A stretch of 64,000 nt of DNA from Actinoplanes aureus (GTDB lineage: Bacteria; Actinomycetota; Actinomycetes; Mycobacteriales; Micromonosporaceae). Below are positions 24,580 to 32,497 of this stretch, piece after piece. The stretch lies in contig NZ_JADQTO010000023.1 of assembly GCF_015704865.1 (NCBI RefSeq), positions 62,001-126,000 on the forward strand, in the 5' to 3' direction. A program made the position numbers and the translations under genes. Below the pieces are notes generated by a model, which ran no database searches, had not been told where the DNA came from, and saw nothing but the letters and a program-made list of their open reading frames with translations. Numbering within the stretch: position 1 is the stretch's first letter; the number at the start of each line of letters is the position of its first letter.

Positions 24580-25869
24580 ATGCTGCGATCCCTTTACTCC
24601 GGCATCAGTGGTCTCAACGCTCACCAGCGGATGATCGACGTCACGGGCAACAACATCGCGAACGTCAACACCACCGGCTACAAGTCGTCACAGGTCCAGT
24701 TCAACGACACGCTGAGCCAGATGATGGGTGCCGCGGGCTCCCCGCAGGAAGGTCAGGCCGGTACCAACCCGGCCCAGGTGGGCCTCGGTGTCCGGGTCGC
24801 CGGCGTAACGGCCAACTTCAGCCAGGGCTCGGCGCAGACCACCGGCAAGTCCGGCGACATGATGATCCAGGGTGACGGGTTCTTCATCACCCGCAGCGGC
24901 AACGAGAACCTCTACACCCGGGCGGGCTCGTTCTTCTTCGACGCGAACGGCGTGCTGACCAACAGCACCGGCGAGCCGGTACAGGGTTGGACGGCGGATG
25001 ATGGTGTGGTCAACTCGGCCGCCAAGCCCGGCGACATCCGAATGCCGCTGGGCTCCACCATTCCGCCGGAGGCGACCACGAAGGTCACTCTCAAGGGCAA
25101 CCTGAGCAGTGACGACGTTCCGGACATGAACAACCCGAGCAACAGCGGCACCTCGTACGTCACCACGATCCCGGTCAAGGTGTATGACGCGCAGGGCGGT
25201 ACGAAGACAGTCACGGCGCAGTTGACCCGAGTCGCGAACACTCCCACACCTGTCCCGCCTGCTGTGGCCTCGTCGACCTGGGAGGTCGATCTGCTGGACG
25301 AGAGCGGCGCAAGCGTGCTCCCGCCGCCGGTCCCTCCGGCAACCCTGCCGAGGATCCTCTTCGAGGGCGGCAAGCCGGTTGTCGCGCCCGGTGGCGCCGC
25401 GCTGACGTCGCAGCTCATCGGCGATTACACCTTCGACCTCGGGGACATTTCGTCGTACGCGGGCAATACCGATGCCCGGGTGTTCGACACCGACGGCCAG
25501 GCGGCCGGCGCGCTGACGTCGCTCTCCTACACGGTGTCCGACAGCGGTGAGATCATCGGCGTCTACAGCAACGGCCTCAAGCAAACGCTGGGCCAGGTTG
25601 CCATGGCGACCTTCAAGAACGTCGCCGGCCTGGAAAAGGTCGGCAACTCGATGTTCCGGACCACCGTCAACTCCGGCTACGCCCAGGTCGGCGAACCCGG
25701 CAGCCCCGGCATGGGCCAGGTCATCTCCGGCGCGCTGGAGATGTCGAACGTCGACCTCGCACAGGAGTTCACCAACCTGGTCGTCGCCCAGCGCGGCTTC
25801 CAGGCGAACTCCCGCATCATCACCACCTCTGACGAGATCCTCCAGGAGCTCGTCAGCATGAAGCGGTAA
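24580..25869 (+). CDS. flgE: Flagellar hook protein FlgE
   Basis: 429 residues. The N-terminal rod/hook signature reads MLRSLYSGISGLNAHQRMID and NNIANVNTTGYKSS. The middle is variable; the C-terminus has SNVDLAQEFTNLVVAQRGFQ and ITTSDEILQELVSMKR, which form the D0 coiled coil. It is the only hook/rod-like axial gene here besides FlgB and FlgC, as no FlgF or FlgG is seen. A strong terminator follows. Confidence 0.93.
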   Translation: MLRSLYSGISGLNAHQRMIDVTGNNIANVNTTGYKSSQVQFNDTLSQMMGAAGSPQEGQAGTNPAQVGLGVRVAGVTANFSQGSAQTTGKSGDMMIQGDGFFITRSGNENLYTRAGSFFFDANGVLTNSTGEPVQGWTADDGVVNSAAKPGDIRMPLGSTIPPEATTKVTLKGNLSSDDVPDMNNPSNSGTSYVTTIPVKVYDAQGGTKTVTAQLTRVANTPTPVPPAVASSTWEVDLLDESGASVLPPPVPPATLPRILFEGGKPVVAPGGAALTSQLIGDYTFDLGDISSYAGNTDARVFDTDGQAAGALTSLSYTVSDSGEIIGVYSNGLKQTLGQVAMATFKNVAGLEKVGNSMFRTTVNSGYAQVGEPGSPGMGQVISGALEMSNVDLAQEFTNLVVAQRGFQANSRIITTSDEILQELVSMKR

Positions 25870-25890
25870 TCCGGTTCCTCGGCCGAACGA

Positions 25891-25927
25891 GGCCGGGACA
25901 GGCATTTGTGCCTGTCCCGGCCTTTTT
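25891..25927 (+). terminator. Strong intrinsic terminator after flgE
   Basis: A perfect 14-bp stem, GGCCGGGACAGGCA and its complement, closes a TTTG loop and is followed by TTTTT. It is the clearest rho-independent terminator in the window. Confidence 0.92.
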
Positions 25928-25943
25928 CGTAGGCGGTGACCAT

Positions 25944-25961
25944 CGCACCCGGATAGCCACC
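25944..25961 (+). promoter_or_regulatory. TcrA-box-like direct repeat upstream of flbD-motAB
   Basis: GCACCCG-GATA-GCCACCG fits the direct-repeat pattern GCA(A/C)CCG-n4-GCA(A/C)CCG, as I recall it for the Actinoplanes TcrA box, with one mismatch. It ends eight bases before the -35-like CTCA of the next promoter. A weaker second match (GCAACCG-GCTA-TCGACCG) lies inside the promoter at 25977-25994. Confidence 0.4.
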
Positions 25962-25969
25962 GGCGCGAT

Positions 25970-25996
25970 CTCATCAGCAACCGGCTATCGACCGAT
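25970..25996 (+). promoter_or_regulatory. FliA-like promoter of flbD-motA-motB-fliL
   Basis: CTCA (25970-25973), a 17-bp spacer and ACCGAT (25991-25996, continuing GA). The first -10 base deviates from GCCGA. The leader to the flbD GTG is about 50 nt. Confidence 0.5.
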
Positions 25997-26055
25997 GAAC
26001 TAGGTGACGGGCCACGGAGGGCCCCACCAGCCAAGACGCCCCAAGGACGGAAGTC

Positions 26056-26337
26056 GTGATTCTCGTAACCCGCATCAACGGTGCCGTGTTCGCACTGAAC
26101 CCGGATCTCGTCGAGCGTGTCGACTGCACGCCCGACACGGTCGTAACCCTGGTGGACGGCACCAAGTACATCATCGCCGAGTCCGTGCCCGAATTCATCG
26201 ACTCGGTGCGCCACTACCGCGCCTCGCTGATCGCCCAGGCCAGCCGCATGGAGCCTGAGCCGGCCATGACCACCTCGTCCTCTTCCCGTGAAGATCTCGA
26301 TGCCAAGGTGCTCCCGCTGCACCGGAAGGAACGCTGA
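26056..26337 (+). CDS. flbD: FlbD family flagellar protein
   Basis: 93 residues from GTG. The core MILVTRINGAVFALNPDLVE and TVVTLVDGTKYIIAESVPEF matches the small FlbD/SwrD family found next to motAB in many bacteria. In Bacillus subtilis the SwrD homologue increases flagellar torque. The C-terminal 30 residues are a Ser-rich extension. TGATG overlap with motA indicates coupling. Confidence 0.88.
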   Translation: MILVTRINGAVFALNPDLVERVDCTPDTVVTLVDGTKYIIAESVPEFIDSVRHYRASLIAQASRMEPEPAMTTSSSSREDLDAKVLPLHRKER

Positions 26338-27128
26338 TGGACCTCGCAACCATCATCGGTGTAGTCGCCGGTCTGGCGATCGTATTCACCGTTCAGCTCG
26401 TTGAGGGCGGCAACCCCGCCTCCATCATGCTGTGGCCGTCGATGCTGCTGGTCTTCGGTGGAGGCTTCGCCGCCGCCATGGCGGGTGGCGTCATGAAGGA
26501 CACGAAGGCCTTCGGCACCCAGCTCAAGAAGGGCTTCACCCACAAGGTCACCCCGCCCACCGAGCTGCTCGACAGCGTCGTGAAGCTGGCCGAGCGGGCT
26601 CGCCGCGAGGGCCTGCTGGCCTTGGAGGACGCGGTCAAGACCGTCGAGCACCCCTTCCTCAAGCGGGGTCTGCAGCTGGCCATCGACGGCACCGACCCGG
26701 ACGAGCTGCACGACATCCTGCACGCCGAGGTCGCCGCCAAGAAGAAGTCCGACAAGGCCGGCGTGAAGTTCTTCGAGTCCTGGGGTGGCTACGCCCCGAC
26801 CATCGGCATCATCGGCACGGTCATGGGTCTGGTGCTCGTGATGGAGAACCTGGACAAGCCCGAGACGCTCGGCCACTCGATCGCCGCGGCGTTCTGCGCG
26901 ACCCTCTGGGGCGTGCTCAGCGCGAACATGATCCTCCTTCCGATGGGTGCTCGCCTGGCTCGGCTGAGCGCGATCGAGGCGGAGGAGATGGAGCTGGTCA
27001 TCGACGGTGTCCTGGCCATCCAGGCCGGCTCGAACCCGCGTCTGGTCGCGCAGAAGCTGCGTAGCCTGCTCCCGCCGGACGAGATGAAGAAGGCCGAAAT
27101 GGCATCGACGACGAAGAAGGCGGCCTGA
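26337..27128 (+). CDS. motA: Flagellar stator protein MotA
   Basis: 263 residues with four membrane segments: two at the N-terminus (TIIGVVAGLAIVFTV; MLLVFGGGFAAAMAGG) and two after the cytoplasmic loop (YAPTIGIIGTVMGLVLVM; SIAAAFCATLWGVLSANMI). The loop has the charged patch RARREGLLALEDAV that contacts FliG. It forms the ion channel with MotB. Confidence 0.95.
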   Translation: MDLATIIGVVAGLAIVFTVQLVEGGNPASIMLWPSMLLVFGGGFAAAMAGGVMKDTKAFGTQLKKGFTHKVTPPTELLDSVVKLAERARREGLLALEDAVKTVEHPFLKRGLQLAIDGTDPDELHDILHAEVAAKKKSDKAGVKFFESWGGYAPTIGIIGTVMGLVLVMENLDKPETLGHSIAAAFCATLWGVLSANMILLPMGARLARLSAIEAEEMELVIDGVLAIQAGSNPRLVAQKLRSLLPPDEMKKAEMASTTKKAA

Positions 27129-27132
27129 TCCG

Positions 27133-28152
27133 ATGAGTTCCGGCGGCGGGGGCGCCAAGCGTAAGCAGAAGCACGAGGAACACGAGGAGCACGTCAACCA
27201 CGAGCGCTGGCTCGTGTCGTACGCGGACATGATGACCCTGCTGTTCGTTCTCTTCGTAGTGCTCTTCGCGATGAGCAGTGTGGACCAGAAGAAGTTCGCC
27301 CAGCTGGCAGCCGGCCTCTCGGCCGGGTTCGGTGCCGACAGCGTCGCCTTCACGGGACAGTCGGCCCCGCTCGACGGCGCGGCCAACACCGCACAGGTGG
27401 TGCAGATCGACCCGGGCGCCAACCCGGGTGACGGCACCTCCGGCACCGAGGGTCTGAACATCACCCAGAAGGCGGCGGTCGACCGCGCGGTCCTGGCCGA
27501 GGACCGCAAGCGGGCGTCGGCCAACGCCGAGAAGGCGGCCAAGGAGGCCGAGGACCTCAAGGCCATCGAGCGGAAGATCGCCGACGCACTGGCGGCGCAG
27601 AAGCTGCTCAGCAGCGCCAAGTTCACGATCGACCAGCGCGGCCTGGTGGTCACCATCGTGACCAACGAGGTGGTGTTCGCGGGCAACCGCGCGGAGCTCC
27701 GGGACGGCGGCAAGAAGATCCTGGGCGCGATCGCTCCGACCCTGGACGGTCTGCCCAACAGCATCGAGGTCGACGGGCACACCAACCAGTTGAACGCGAA
27801 GACCACGTACTACCCGAGCGGCTGGGAGCTGTCCGCGGCGCGGGCCTCGACCACGGTCCGGTTCTTCACCGAGCACGGCATCCCGAAGAAGCGGCTGAGC
27901 GCGGTCGGTTTCTCCGACACCAAGCCGTTGATCGACCCGAAGGATCCGCGTTCGATCACCCAGAACCGCCGCGTGGACGTCGTCGTCCTGACGCAGCTCA
28001 CAGCGGAGCAGGCAGCGCTGCTGCCGGCCGCATCCGGCGCGGACGGCAAGTTGCACACCGGCCAGACGACGGCCGCCGCCAAGGCGCAAGCCGCGGCGGA
28101 GGCGGCCACGACGGCCGCCACCACCAAGACCACGACCACGACGCACGACTGA
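27133..28152 (+). CDS. motB: Flagellar stator protein MotB
   Basis: 339 residues. A His/Glu/Lys-rich cytoplasmic N-terminus leads into one helix with the ion-binding aspartate (WLVSYADMMTLLFVLFVVLF). A linker precedes the OmpA-like peptidoglycan-binding domain: SIEVDGHTNQLN, GWELSAARASTTVRFF, ITQNRRVDVVV. A C-terminal Ala/Thr tail of about 40 residues is extra. The motif does not settle proton versus sodium use. Confidence 0.95.
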   Translation: MSSGGGGAKRKQKHEEHEEHVNHERWLVSYADMMTLLFVLFVVLFAMSSVDQKKFAQLAAGLSAGFGADSVAFTGQSAPLDGAANTAQVVQIDPGANPGDGTSGTEGLNITQKAAVDRAVLAEDRKRASANAEKAAKEAEDLKAIERKIADALAAQKLLSSAKFTIDQRGLVVTIVTNEVVFAGNRAELRDGGKKILGAIAPTLDGLPNSIEVDGHTNQLNAKTTYYPSGWELSAARASTTVRFFTEHGIPKKRLSAVGFSDTKPLIDPKDPRSITQNRRVDVVVLTQLTAEQAALLPAASGADGKLHTGQTTAAAKAQAAAEAATTAATTKTTTTTHD

Positions 28153-28168
28153 ACTGAGGGGAGTTCCG

Positions 28169-28627
28169 ATGGCGGACGAGAAGGACACGGCGGCTGAGGC
28201 GCCGAAGAAGTCGAAGAAGATGCTGATGATCATCGTCGCCGTGGCGGTCGTCCTGCTGGGCGGTGGTGGTGCCGGAGCGTTCTTCATGCTGAAGGGCGAC
28301 TCGGCCGAGGCGGTCGAGGAACCGGTGAAGGGCGACGTGGTCGCGATCGAGAACACGCTGACGGTGAACCTGGCCGACGGTCACTACCTGAAGTTCGGTT
28401 TCGCCCTGCAGATGACCGAGGCGGCCGGTCACGAGGAGGTCGACGTCAACCAGGCCCTGAACCTCGCGATCGAGACCTACACCGGCCGGGACGTCGCGGA
28501 GTTCGCCACCGAGGAAGGCCGCAACACGCTCAAGGCCGAGCTCCTCGAGAAGGTCGAGAAGGCGTACGAGAAGGAGGAGCAGCAGATGGTCATGGACATC
28601 TACTACACCTCTTTCGTGACCCAGTAA
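28169..28627 (+). CDS. fliL: Flagellar basal body protein FliL
   Basis: 152 residues: a Lys-rich cytoplasmic start, one membrane helix (MLMIIVAVAVVLLGGGGAGAFF), and a periplasmic stomatin-like domain with LTVNLADGHYLKFGFALQM and TLKAELLEKVEKAY. FliL rings surround stator units and stabilise them. It is last in the flbD-motAB unit and followed by a hairpin. Confidence 0.9.
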   Translation: MADEKDTAAEAPKKSKKMLMIIVAVAVVLLGGGGAGAFFMLKGDSAEAVEEPVKGDVVAIENTLTVNLADGHYLKFGFALQMTEAAGHEEVDVNQALNLAIETYTGRDVAEFATEEGRNTLKAELLEKVEKAYEKEEQQMVMDIYYTSFVTQ

Positions 28628-28644
28628 CCGACACATCGCCGAGC

Positions 28645-28673
28645 GGGCAGGTCCTCCACCGGGGGACCTGCCC
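28645..28673 (+). terminator. Hairpin after fliL
   Basis: GGGCAGGTCC (28645-28654) pairs with GGACCTGCCC (28664-28673) around a 9-base loop. There is no T-tract. It lies just before the fliM promoter. Confidence 0.6.
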
Positions 28674-28708
28674 ATCGGACGAAAAACTGGACTAAAACGG
28701 CGCCAAGG

Positions 28709-28734
28709 CTCAGCGGTTCGGTAACCGAGCCGAT
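28709..28734 (+). promoter_or_regulatory. FliA-like promoter of the fliM operon
   Basis: CTCA (28709-28712), a 16-bp spacer and GCCGAT (28729-28734, continuing GAGG). The -10 ends only nine bases before the fliM GTG, so the transcript would be leaderless or nearly so. The sequence GCCGATGAGG closely repeats the che promoter -10 (GTCGATGAGG). Confidence 0.6.
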
Positions 28735-28743
28735 GAGGACGAC

Positions 28744-29694
28744 GTGACCACCGCTTCCCGTTCCCCCGGCAGGATTTCACGTCGCGGCCAAGGCGGGGGC
28801 CCGGCGCCGTACGATTTCCGCCGTCCCATCAAGCTCTCCCGTGAGCACGTCCGCACCCTGCAGATCGCCTTCGAGACGTACGCGCGCAGCTGCGGCACCC
28901 TGCTGACCACCCGGCTCCGGGCGGTCAGCAATTGTTCGTTGATCTCCATTGAGCAGCTGAACTACGACGAGTACGTCGCCTCGCTGGCCAATCCCACGAT
29001 CATCGGCGTGGTCGTCCTCGACCCGCTCCCCGGCACGGTGCTCATCGAGATCGCGCAGTCCGCCGTGATGACCGCGATCGACCACATGCTCGGCGGACCC
29101 GGCGGTGCCCAGCCGGAGCGGCCGCTGACCGAGGTCGAGATGCCCCTGCTGCGCGGCCTGATCGAGCGGATGCTGGGCGAGCTGCGCTACGGCTTCGAGA
29201 CGCTCGTCGACATCTCGCCGAAGCTCAAGGAGATCGAGTACAACGCGCAGTTCCTGCGCGCGCACGCTCCCGGTGACGCCGTGGTGATCGCGTCCTTCGA
29301 GATGAAGATCGGCGCCGAGGAGTGCGTCGCCACCATCTGCCTGCCGTTCAACACGATCCTGCCGGTGCTCTCCCGGACCGAGACGATCGTGCTCAGCGCG
29401 GCCGAGCGGCAGGCCCGCGACCGGGCACTGCGCAACCTGACTGCCGGACTTTCCGCGGCTCCGATCGACGTAGCAGTGCGATTTCAGCCCATTCGGATGC
29501 GTACCGATGACATCGTGGATCTACGTCCGGGTGACGTCGTGCCGCTGGGGCATCCGACCAGCCGGCCGCTCGAGGTGACCGTCAACGACACCGTCTTCGG
29601 CCATGCCGTTCCCGGTAACCAGGGCGCTCGGCTCGCCTGTCTCGTAGTGCCGTCGCCCAACGAGAACTCGTCCAAGGAGTCTGGCCGCTCATGA
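28744..29694 (+). CDS. fliM: Flagellar motor switch protein FliM, lacking the CheY-binding peptide
   Basis: 316 residues from GTG. The conserved core starts at YDFRRPIKLSREHVRTLQIAF and includes the GGxG region (DHMLGGPGGAQPERPLTEVE), then a C-terminal SpoA domain (IDVAVRFQPIRMRTDD, LRPGDVVPLGH). The usual N-terminal LSQxEIDALL peptide that captures CheY-P is absent. The in-frame sequence back to the TAA at 28693 contains no other start. The N-terminus is instead Arg/Gly-rich. It overlaps fliN by 4 bp. Confidence 0.93.
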   Translation: MTTASRSPGRISRRGQGGGPAPYDFRRPIKLSREHVRTLQIAFETYARSCGTLLTTRLRAVSNCSLISIEQLNYDEYVASLANPTIIGVVVLDPLPGTVLIEIAQSAVMTAIDHMLGGPGGAQPERPLTEVEMPLLRGLIERMLGELRYGFETLVDISPKLKEIEYNAQFLRAHAPGDAVVIASFEMKIGAEECVATICLPFNTILPVLSRTETIVLSAAERQARDRALRNLTAGLSAAPIDVAVRFQPIRMRTDDIVDLRPGDVVPLGHPTSRPLEVTVNDTVFGHAVPGNQGARLACLVVPSPNENSSKESGRS

Positions 29695-30437
29695 CCGCCC
29701 CCACCATCAACGCGCCGCAGCTGGCGCTCGCCCGGAACGCCGCGGAGGCCGCGCTGGCCGTCCTGCCCACCAGCCGGGCCCTGGTCACCGCCGATCCGGT
29801 GGCCCCCGACGCCGGGACGGTGATCGACGGTCAAGCGATCACGGCGCGGTTCACCGGAGCGGCGTCCGGCGAGGTCGTCGTGGTGGTCGGTCAGGATCTG
29901 GCGGACGCGCTGCGGGAGAGCCCGCTCGGCGAACTGGACCTGACCGCGGCGGTCCGGCCGGCGCTGGAGGCGGCCGCCCGGGTGTTCGGCCCGGTGGTGC
30001 TCGACCCGGGCCAGCTGATGGAGCCGGAGGTCGCGCTCAGCGCGCTGGCCACCAAACCCGGTGCGGTCGCGGTCCCACTGCGGGACGACGAGGCGGTACG
30101 CGCCGTGGTCGCCCTGGCGCTGAGTCAGTGGCCGGGCGACGAACCCGCCGCCGATCTGGCGCCGCAGACCGCCCGGTCGGGCGGCGGCACGCGTGGTGGC
30201 CTCGACATGCTGCACGACGTCGAGATGGAGGTCTCCGCCGAGCTGGGCCGGACCCGGATGAGCGTACGAGAGCTGCTATCCCTGACCCCCGGCGCGATCG
30301 TCGAGCTGGACCGGGCCGCGGGCAGTCCCGCCGACCTGCTGGTGAACGGCCGCCTGATCGCCCGCGGTGAGGTCGTGGTGGTCGACGAGAACTTCGGCAT
30401 CCGGATCACCGAGATCGTCTCGCCCGGCGCCGAGTAG
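29691..30437 (+). CDS. fliN: Flagellar motor switch protein FliN with N-terminal extra domain
   Basis: 248 residues, about twice a minimal FliN. The C-terminal 80 residues are the SpoA domain (DVEMEVSAELGRTRMSVREL, VELDRAAGSPADLLVNGRLI, GEVVVVDENFGIRI). The N-terminal 150 residues resemble the CheC-like half of FliY in layout (TGAASGEVVVVVGQDLADAL) but show no E-x-x-N phosphatase motif. With FliM lacking its CheY-P peptide, this domain is a candidate docking site. Confidence 0.9.
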   Translation: MTAPTINAPQLALARNAAEAALAVLPTSRALVTADPVAPDAGTVIDGQAITARFTGAASGEVVVVVGQDLADALRESPLGELDLTAAVRPALEAAARVFGPVVLDPGQLMEPEVALSALATKPGAVAVPLRDDEAVRAVVALALSQWPGDEPAADLAPQTARSGGGTRGGLDMLHDVEMEVSAELGRTRMSVRELLSLTPGAIVELDRAAGSPADLLVNGRLIARGEVVVVDENFGIRITEIVSPGAE

Positions 30438-30448
30438 GGGTATCTGTC

Positions 30449-30859
30449 TTGATCGGGCTCGTCGTCCAGGTCGCCTTCTCGCTGCTGGTCGTCCTCTTCC
30501 TGATGTGGGGCCTGGCCCGGGTGATACGCCGGCCGTACGGTGGGCGGGCCTCCGGTCCACTGGCCGTGCTGCACCGGCAGCAGCTGAGCCGGAACGCGGT
30601 CCTGGCCGTGGTCAAGGTGTCCGATCGGGCGTACGTCCTGGGCGTCACGGACCAGCAGGTAAGCCTGCTGGGGGAGACCGATCTCGAGGTCTTCGAGCCG
30701 GAGCCGCCCGAGCATCGCGACCACCTCGAGGTGGACTCCGTGACGCTGCCGGACTGGCATCCGGTCGACGTCGGCGGCCGGCTGGACACCGCGCCGATGT
30801 CACCGCGGTCCCGGACGTCGCCGCTGGAGTTCCTCCGAGATCGGACCTCAAGGCAATGA
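30449..30859 (+). CDS. fliO: Flagellar biosynthesis protein FliO
   Basis: 136 residues from a TTG. One N-terminal membrane helix (VVQVAFSLLVVLFLMWGLAR) is followed by the small cytoplasmic domain with RNAVLAVVKVSDRAYVLGV and QQVSLLGE, typical of FliO. FliO helps assemble the FliP ring. The stop overlaps fliP (ATGA). Confidence 0.85.
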   Translation: MIGLVVQVAFSLLVVLFLMWGLARVIRRPYGGRASGPLAVLHRQQLSRNAVLAVVKVSDRAYVLGVTDQQVSLLGETDLEVFEPEPPEHRDHLEVDSVTLPDWHPVDVGGRLDTAPMSPRSRTSPLEFLRDRTSRQ

Positions 30860-31692
30860 TGCGACGCGCGATCCTGCTGCTGATGGCGGCCGCCGGACTG
30901 GCCCTGGTACTGCTTCCCGGCGCCGCTTCCGCGGTACCCGGACCTCCGGGTGGCTCGGTGACAGCTGTTCAGGATCGCGCGCGGCTCATGCCCGTACCGC
31001 AGGCGCCCGCACCGCCGTCGCCGCCCAGCATCAACATCGACATCAACGGTACGAATCCCGACGGCAGCCGCCCGGCCTCGTCACTGGTGATCGTCCTGGG
31101 CCTGACGCTGCTCTCGGTGGCGCCGGCGTTGCTGCTGCTCTGCACGTGTTTCACCAAGGTCTTCATGGTGCTCGGCATCACCCGCAACGCGCTCGGCCTG
31201 ACCAGCATGCCACCCAACCAGGTGCTCGCCGGGCTGGCGCTGTTCCTCAGCCTGTTCATCATGGGCCCGACCGTCTCGCAGGTGAACGAGCTGGGCGTGC
31301 AGCCCTATCTGTCCGGCGACAAGACCCAGTCCCAGGCGTTCCGGGACGGGGTGGAGCCGCTGCGTGAGTTCATGTACGAGGTGACCCGCGAGGACGAACT
31401 GGCCTTGATGATCAAGGTGTCCGGCGATGAGCGGCCGGAGAACATCGAGTCCGTCTCGCTCACCACGCTGGTGCCGGCCTTCATCCTCTCTGAACTGCGG
31501 GCCGCGTTCATCATCGGCTTCGTCATCTTCATCCCGTTCCTCATCATCGACCTGGTGGTATCCGCGTCGCTGATGTCCCTGGGCATGATGATGTTGCCGC
31601 CGGTGACGGTGGCACTGCCGTTCAAGCTGTTGCTGTTCGTGCTCGTCAACGGGTGGGGTCTGATCATCACGGCGTTGGTCGGCTCGTACTGA
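30856..31692 (+). CDS. fliP: Flagellar export gate protein FliP
   Basis: 278 residues. A signal sequence (RRAILLLMAAAGLALVLLPG...ASA) precedes the family motifs TCFTKVFMVLGITRNALG, PPNQVLAGLALFLSLFIMGP, FILSELRAAFIIGFVIFIPF and LPPVTVALPFKLLLFVLVNG. It forms the core of the type III export gate with FliQ and FliR. A second ATG three bases downstream is equally possible. Confidence 0.95.
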   Translation: MMRRAILLLMAAAGLALVLLPGAASAVPGPPGGSVTAVQDRARLMPVPQAPAPPSPPSINIDINGTNPDGSRPASSLVIVLGLTLLSVAPALLLLCTCFTKVFMVLGITRNALGLTSMPPNQVLAGLALFLSLFIMGPTVSQVNELGVQPYLSGDKTQSQAFRDGVEPLREFMYEVTREDELALMIKVSGDERPENIESVSLTTLVPAFILSELRAAFIIGFVIFIPFLIIDLVVSASLMSLGMMMLPPVTVALPFKLLLFVLVNGWGLIITALVGSY

Positions 31693-31696
31693 GATC

Positions 31697-32461
31697 ATGG
31701 ACTTCGACGTAGCCACCGCGGAACTGCTGGCGATCATGCTGGGAGCGGTGCGGACCGGCGCGTGGATGATGATCTGCCCACCGTTCAACTCCCGGCTCAT
31801 CCCGGGACCGGTCAAGGCGCTGCTCTCGGTCGGCCTCACCCTGCCGATGGCGCCGTACCTGCGCAGCACCGTGCCGTCGCTGGAGACCGCGGACCTGATC
31901 GCCAGCGCGGCGCTCCAGGTGTTCATCGGCGCCGGGTTGGGCTTCCTCACCGCGCTGCTCTTCGCCGCGCTGCAGGCGGCCGGTGACCTGCTCGACCTGT
32001 TCGGCGGTTTCACCCTGGCGATGGCGTACGACCCGTGGTCGATGAGCCAGAGCTCGATCTTCGGCCGGTTCTACCAGCTGCTCGCGATCACCCTGCTCTT
32101 CGTCAGCGACGGGCACCAGCTGATCCTGCGCGGCTTCCTGCAGAGCTTCCGTACGCTGCCGCTGGACACCACGTTCTCGATGGAGACCTTCAGCCGGCTG
32201 CTGGTCCAGGGGATCGGCGAGATGTTCGTGGCGGCCGTCCAGATCGCCGGGCCGCTGATCGCCGTACTCTTCCTCGCCGACGTGGCGCTCGGCCTGCTGA
32301 ACCGGGTGGCGCCCGCGCTCAACGCGTTCCAGCTGGGCTTCCCGGTGAAGATCTTCCTGGTGGTGACGCTCTCCGCTATCGCCATCGCGATGCTCCCGGG
32401 GGTCCTCGACTCGCTCGTCGACAAGGCGGTCACCGCGGTGGTCCGGCTCAGCGGAGGCTGA
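31697..32461 (+). CDS. fliR: Flagellar export gate protein FliR
   Basis: 254 residues, starting 4 bp after fliP. Several membrane helices; motifs PPFNSRLIPGPVKALLSVGL, DLFGGFTLAMAYDPWS, LNRVAPALNAFQLGFPVKIF. FliQ normally lies between FliP and FliR but is absent here. Confidence 0.95.
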   Translation: MDFDVATAELLAIMLGAVRTGAWMMICPPFNSRLIPGPVKALLSVGLTLPMAPYLRSTVPSLETADLIASAALQVFIGAGLGFLTALLFAALQAAGDLLDLFGGFTLAMAYDPWSMSQSSIFGRFYQLLAITLLFVSDGHQLILRGFLQSFRTLPLDTTFSMETFSRLLVQGIGEMFVAAVQIAGPLIAVLFLADVALGLLNRVAPALNAFQLGFPVKIFLVVTLSAIAIAMLPGVLDSLVDKAVTAVVRLSGG

Positions 32462-32497
32462 CCGTACGCCGATCGGGCAGAGGAAGGGGGTGAGGAG

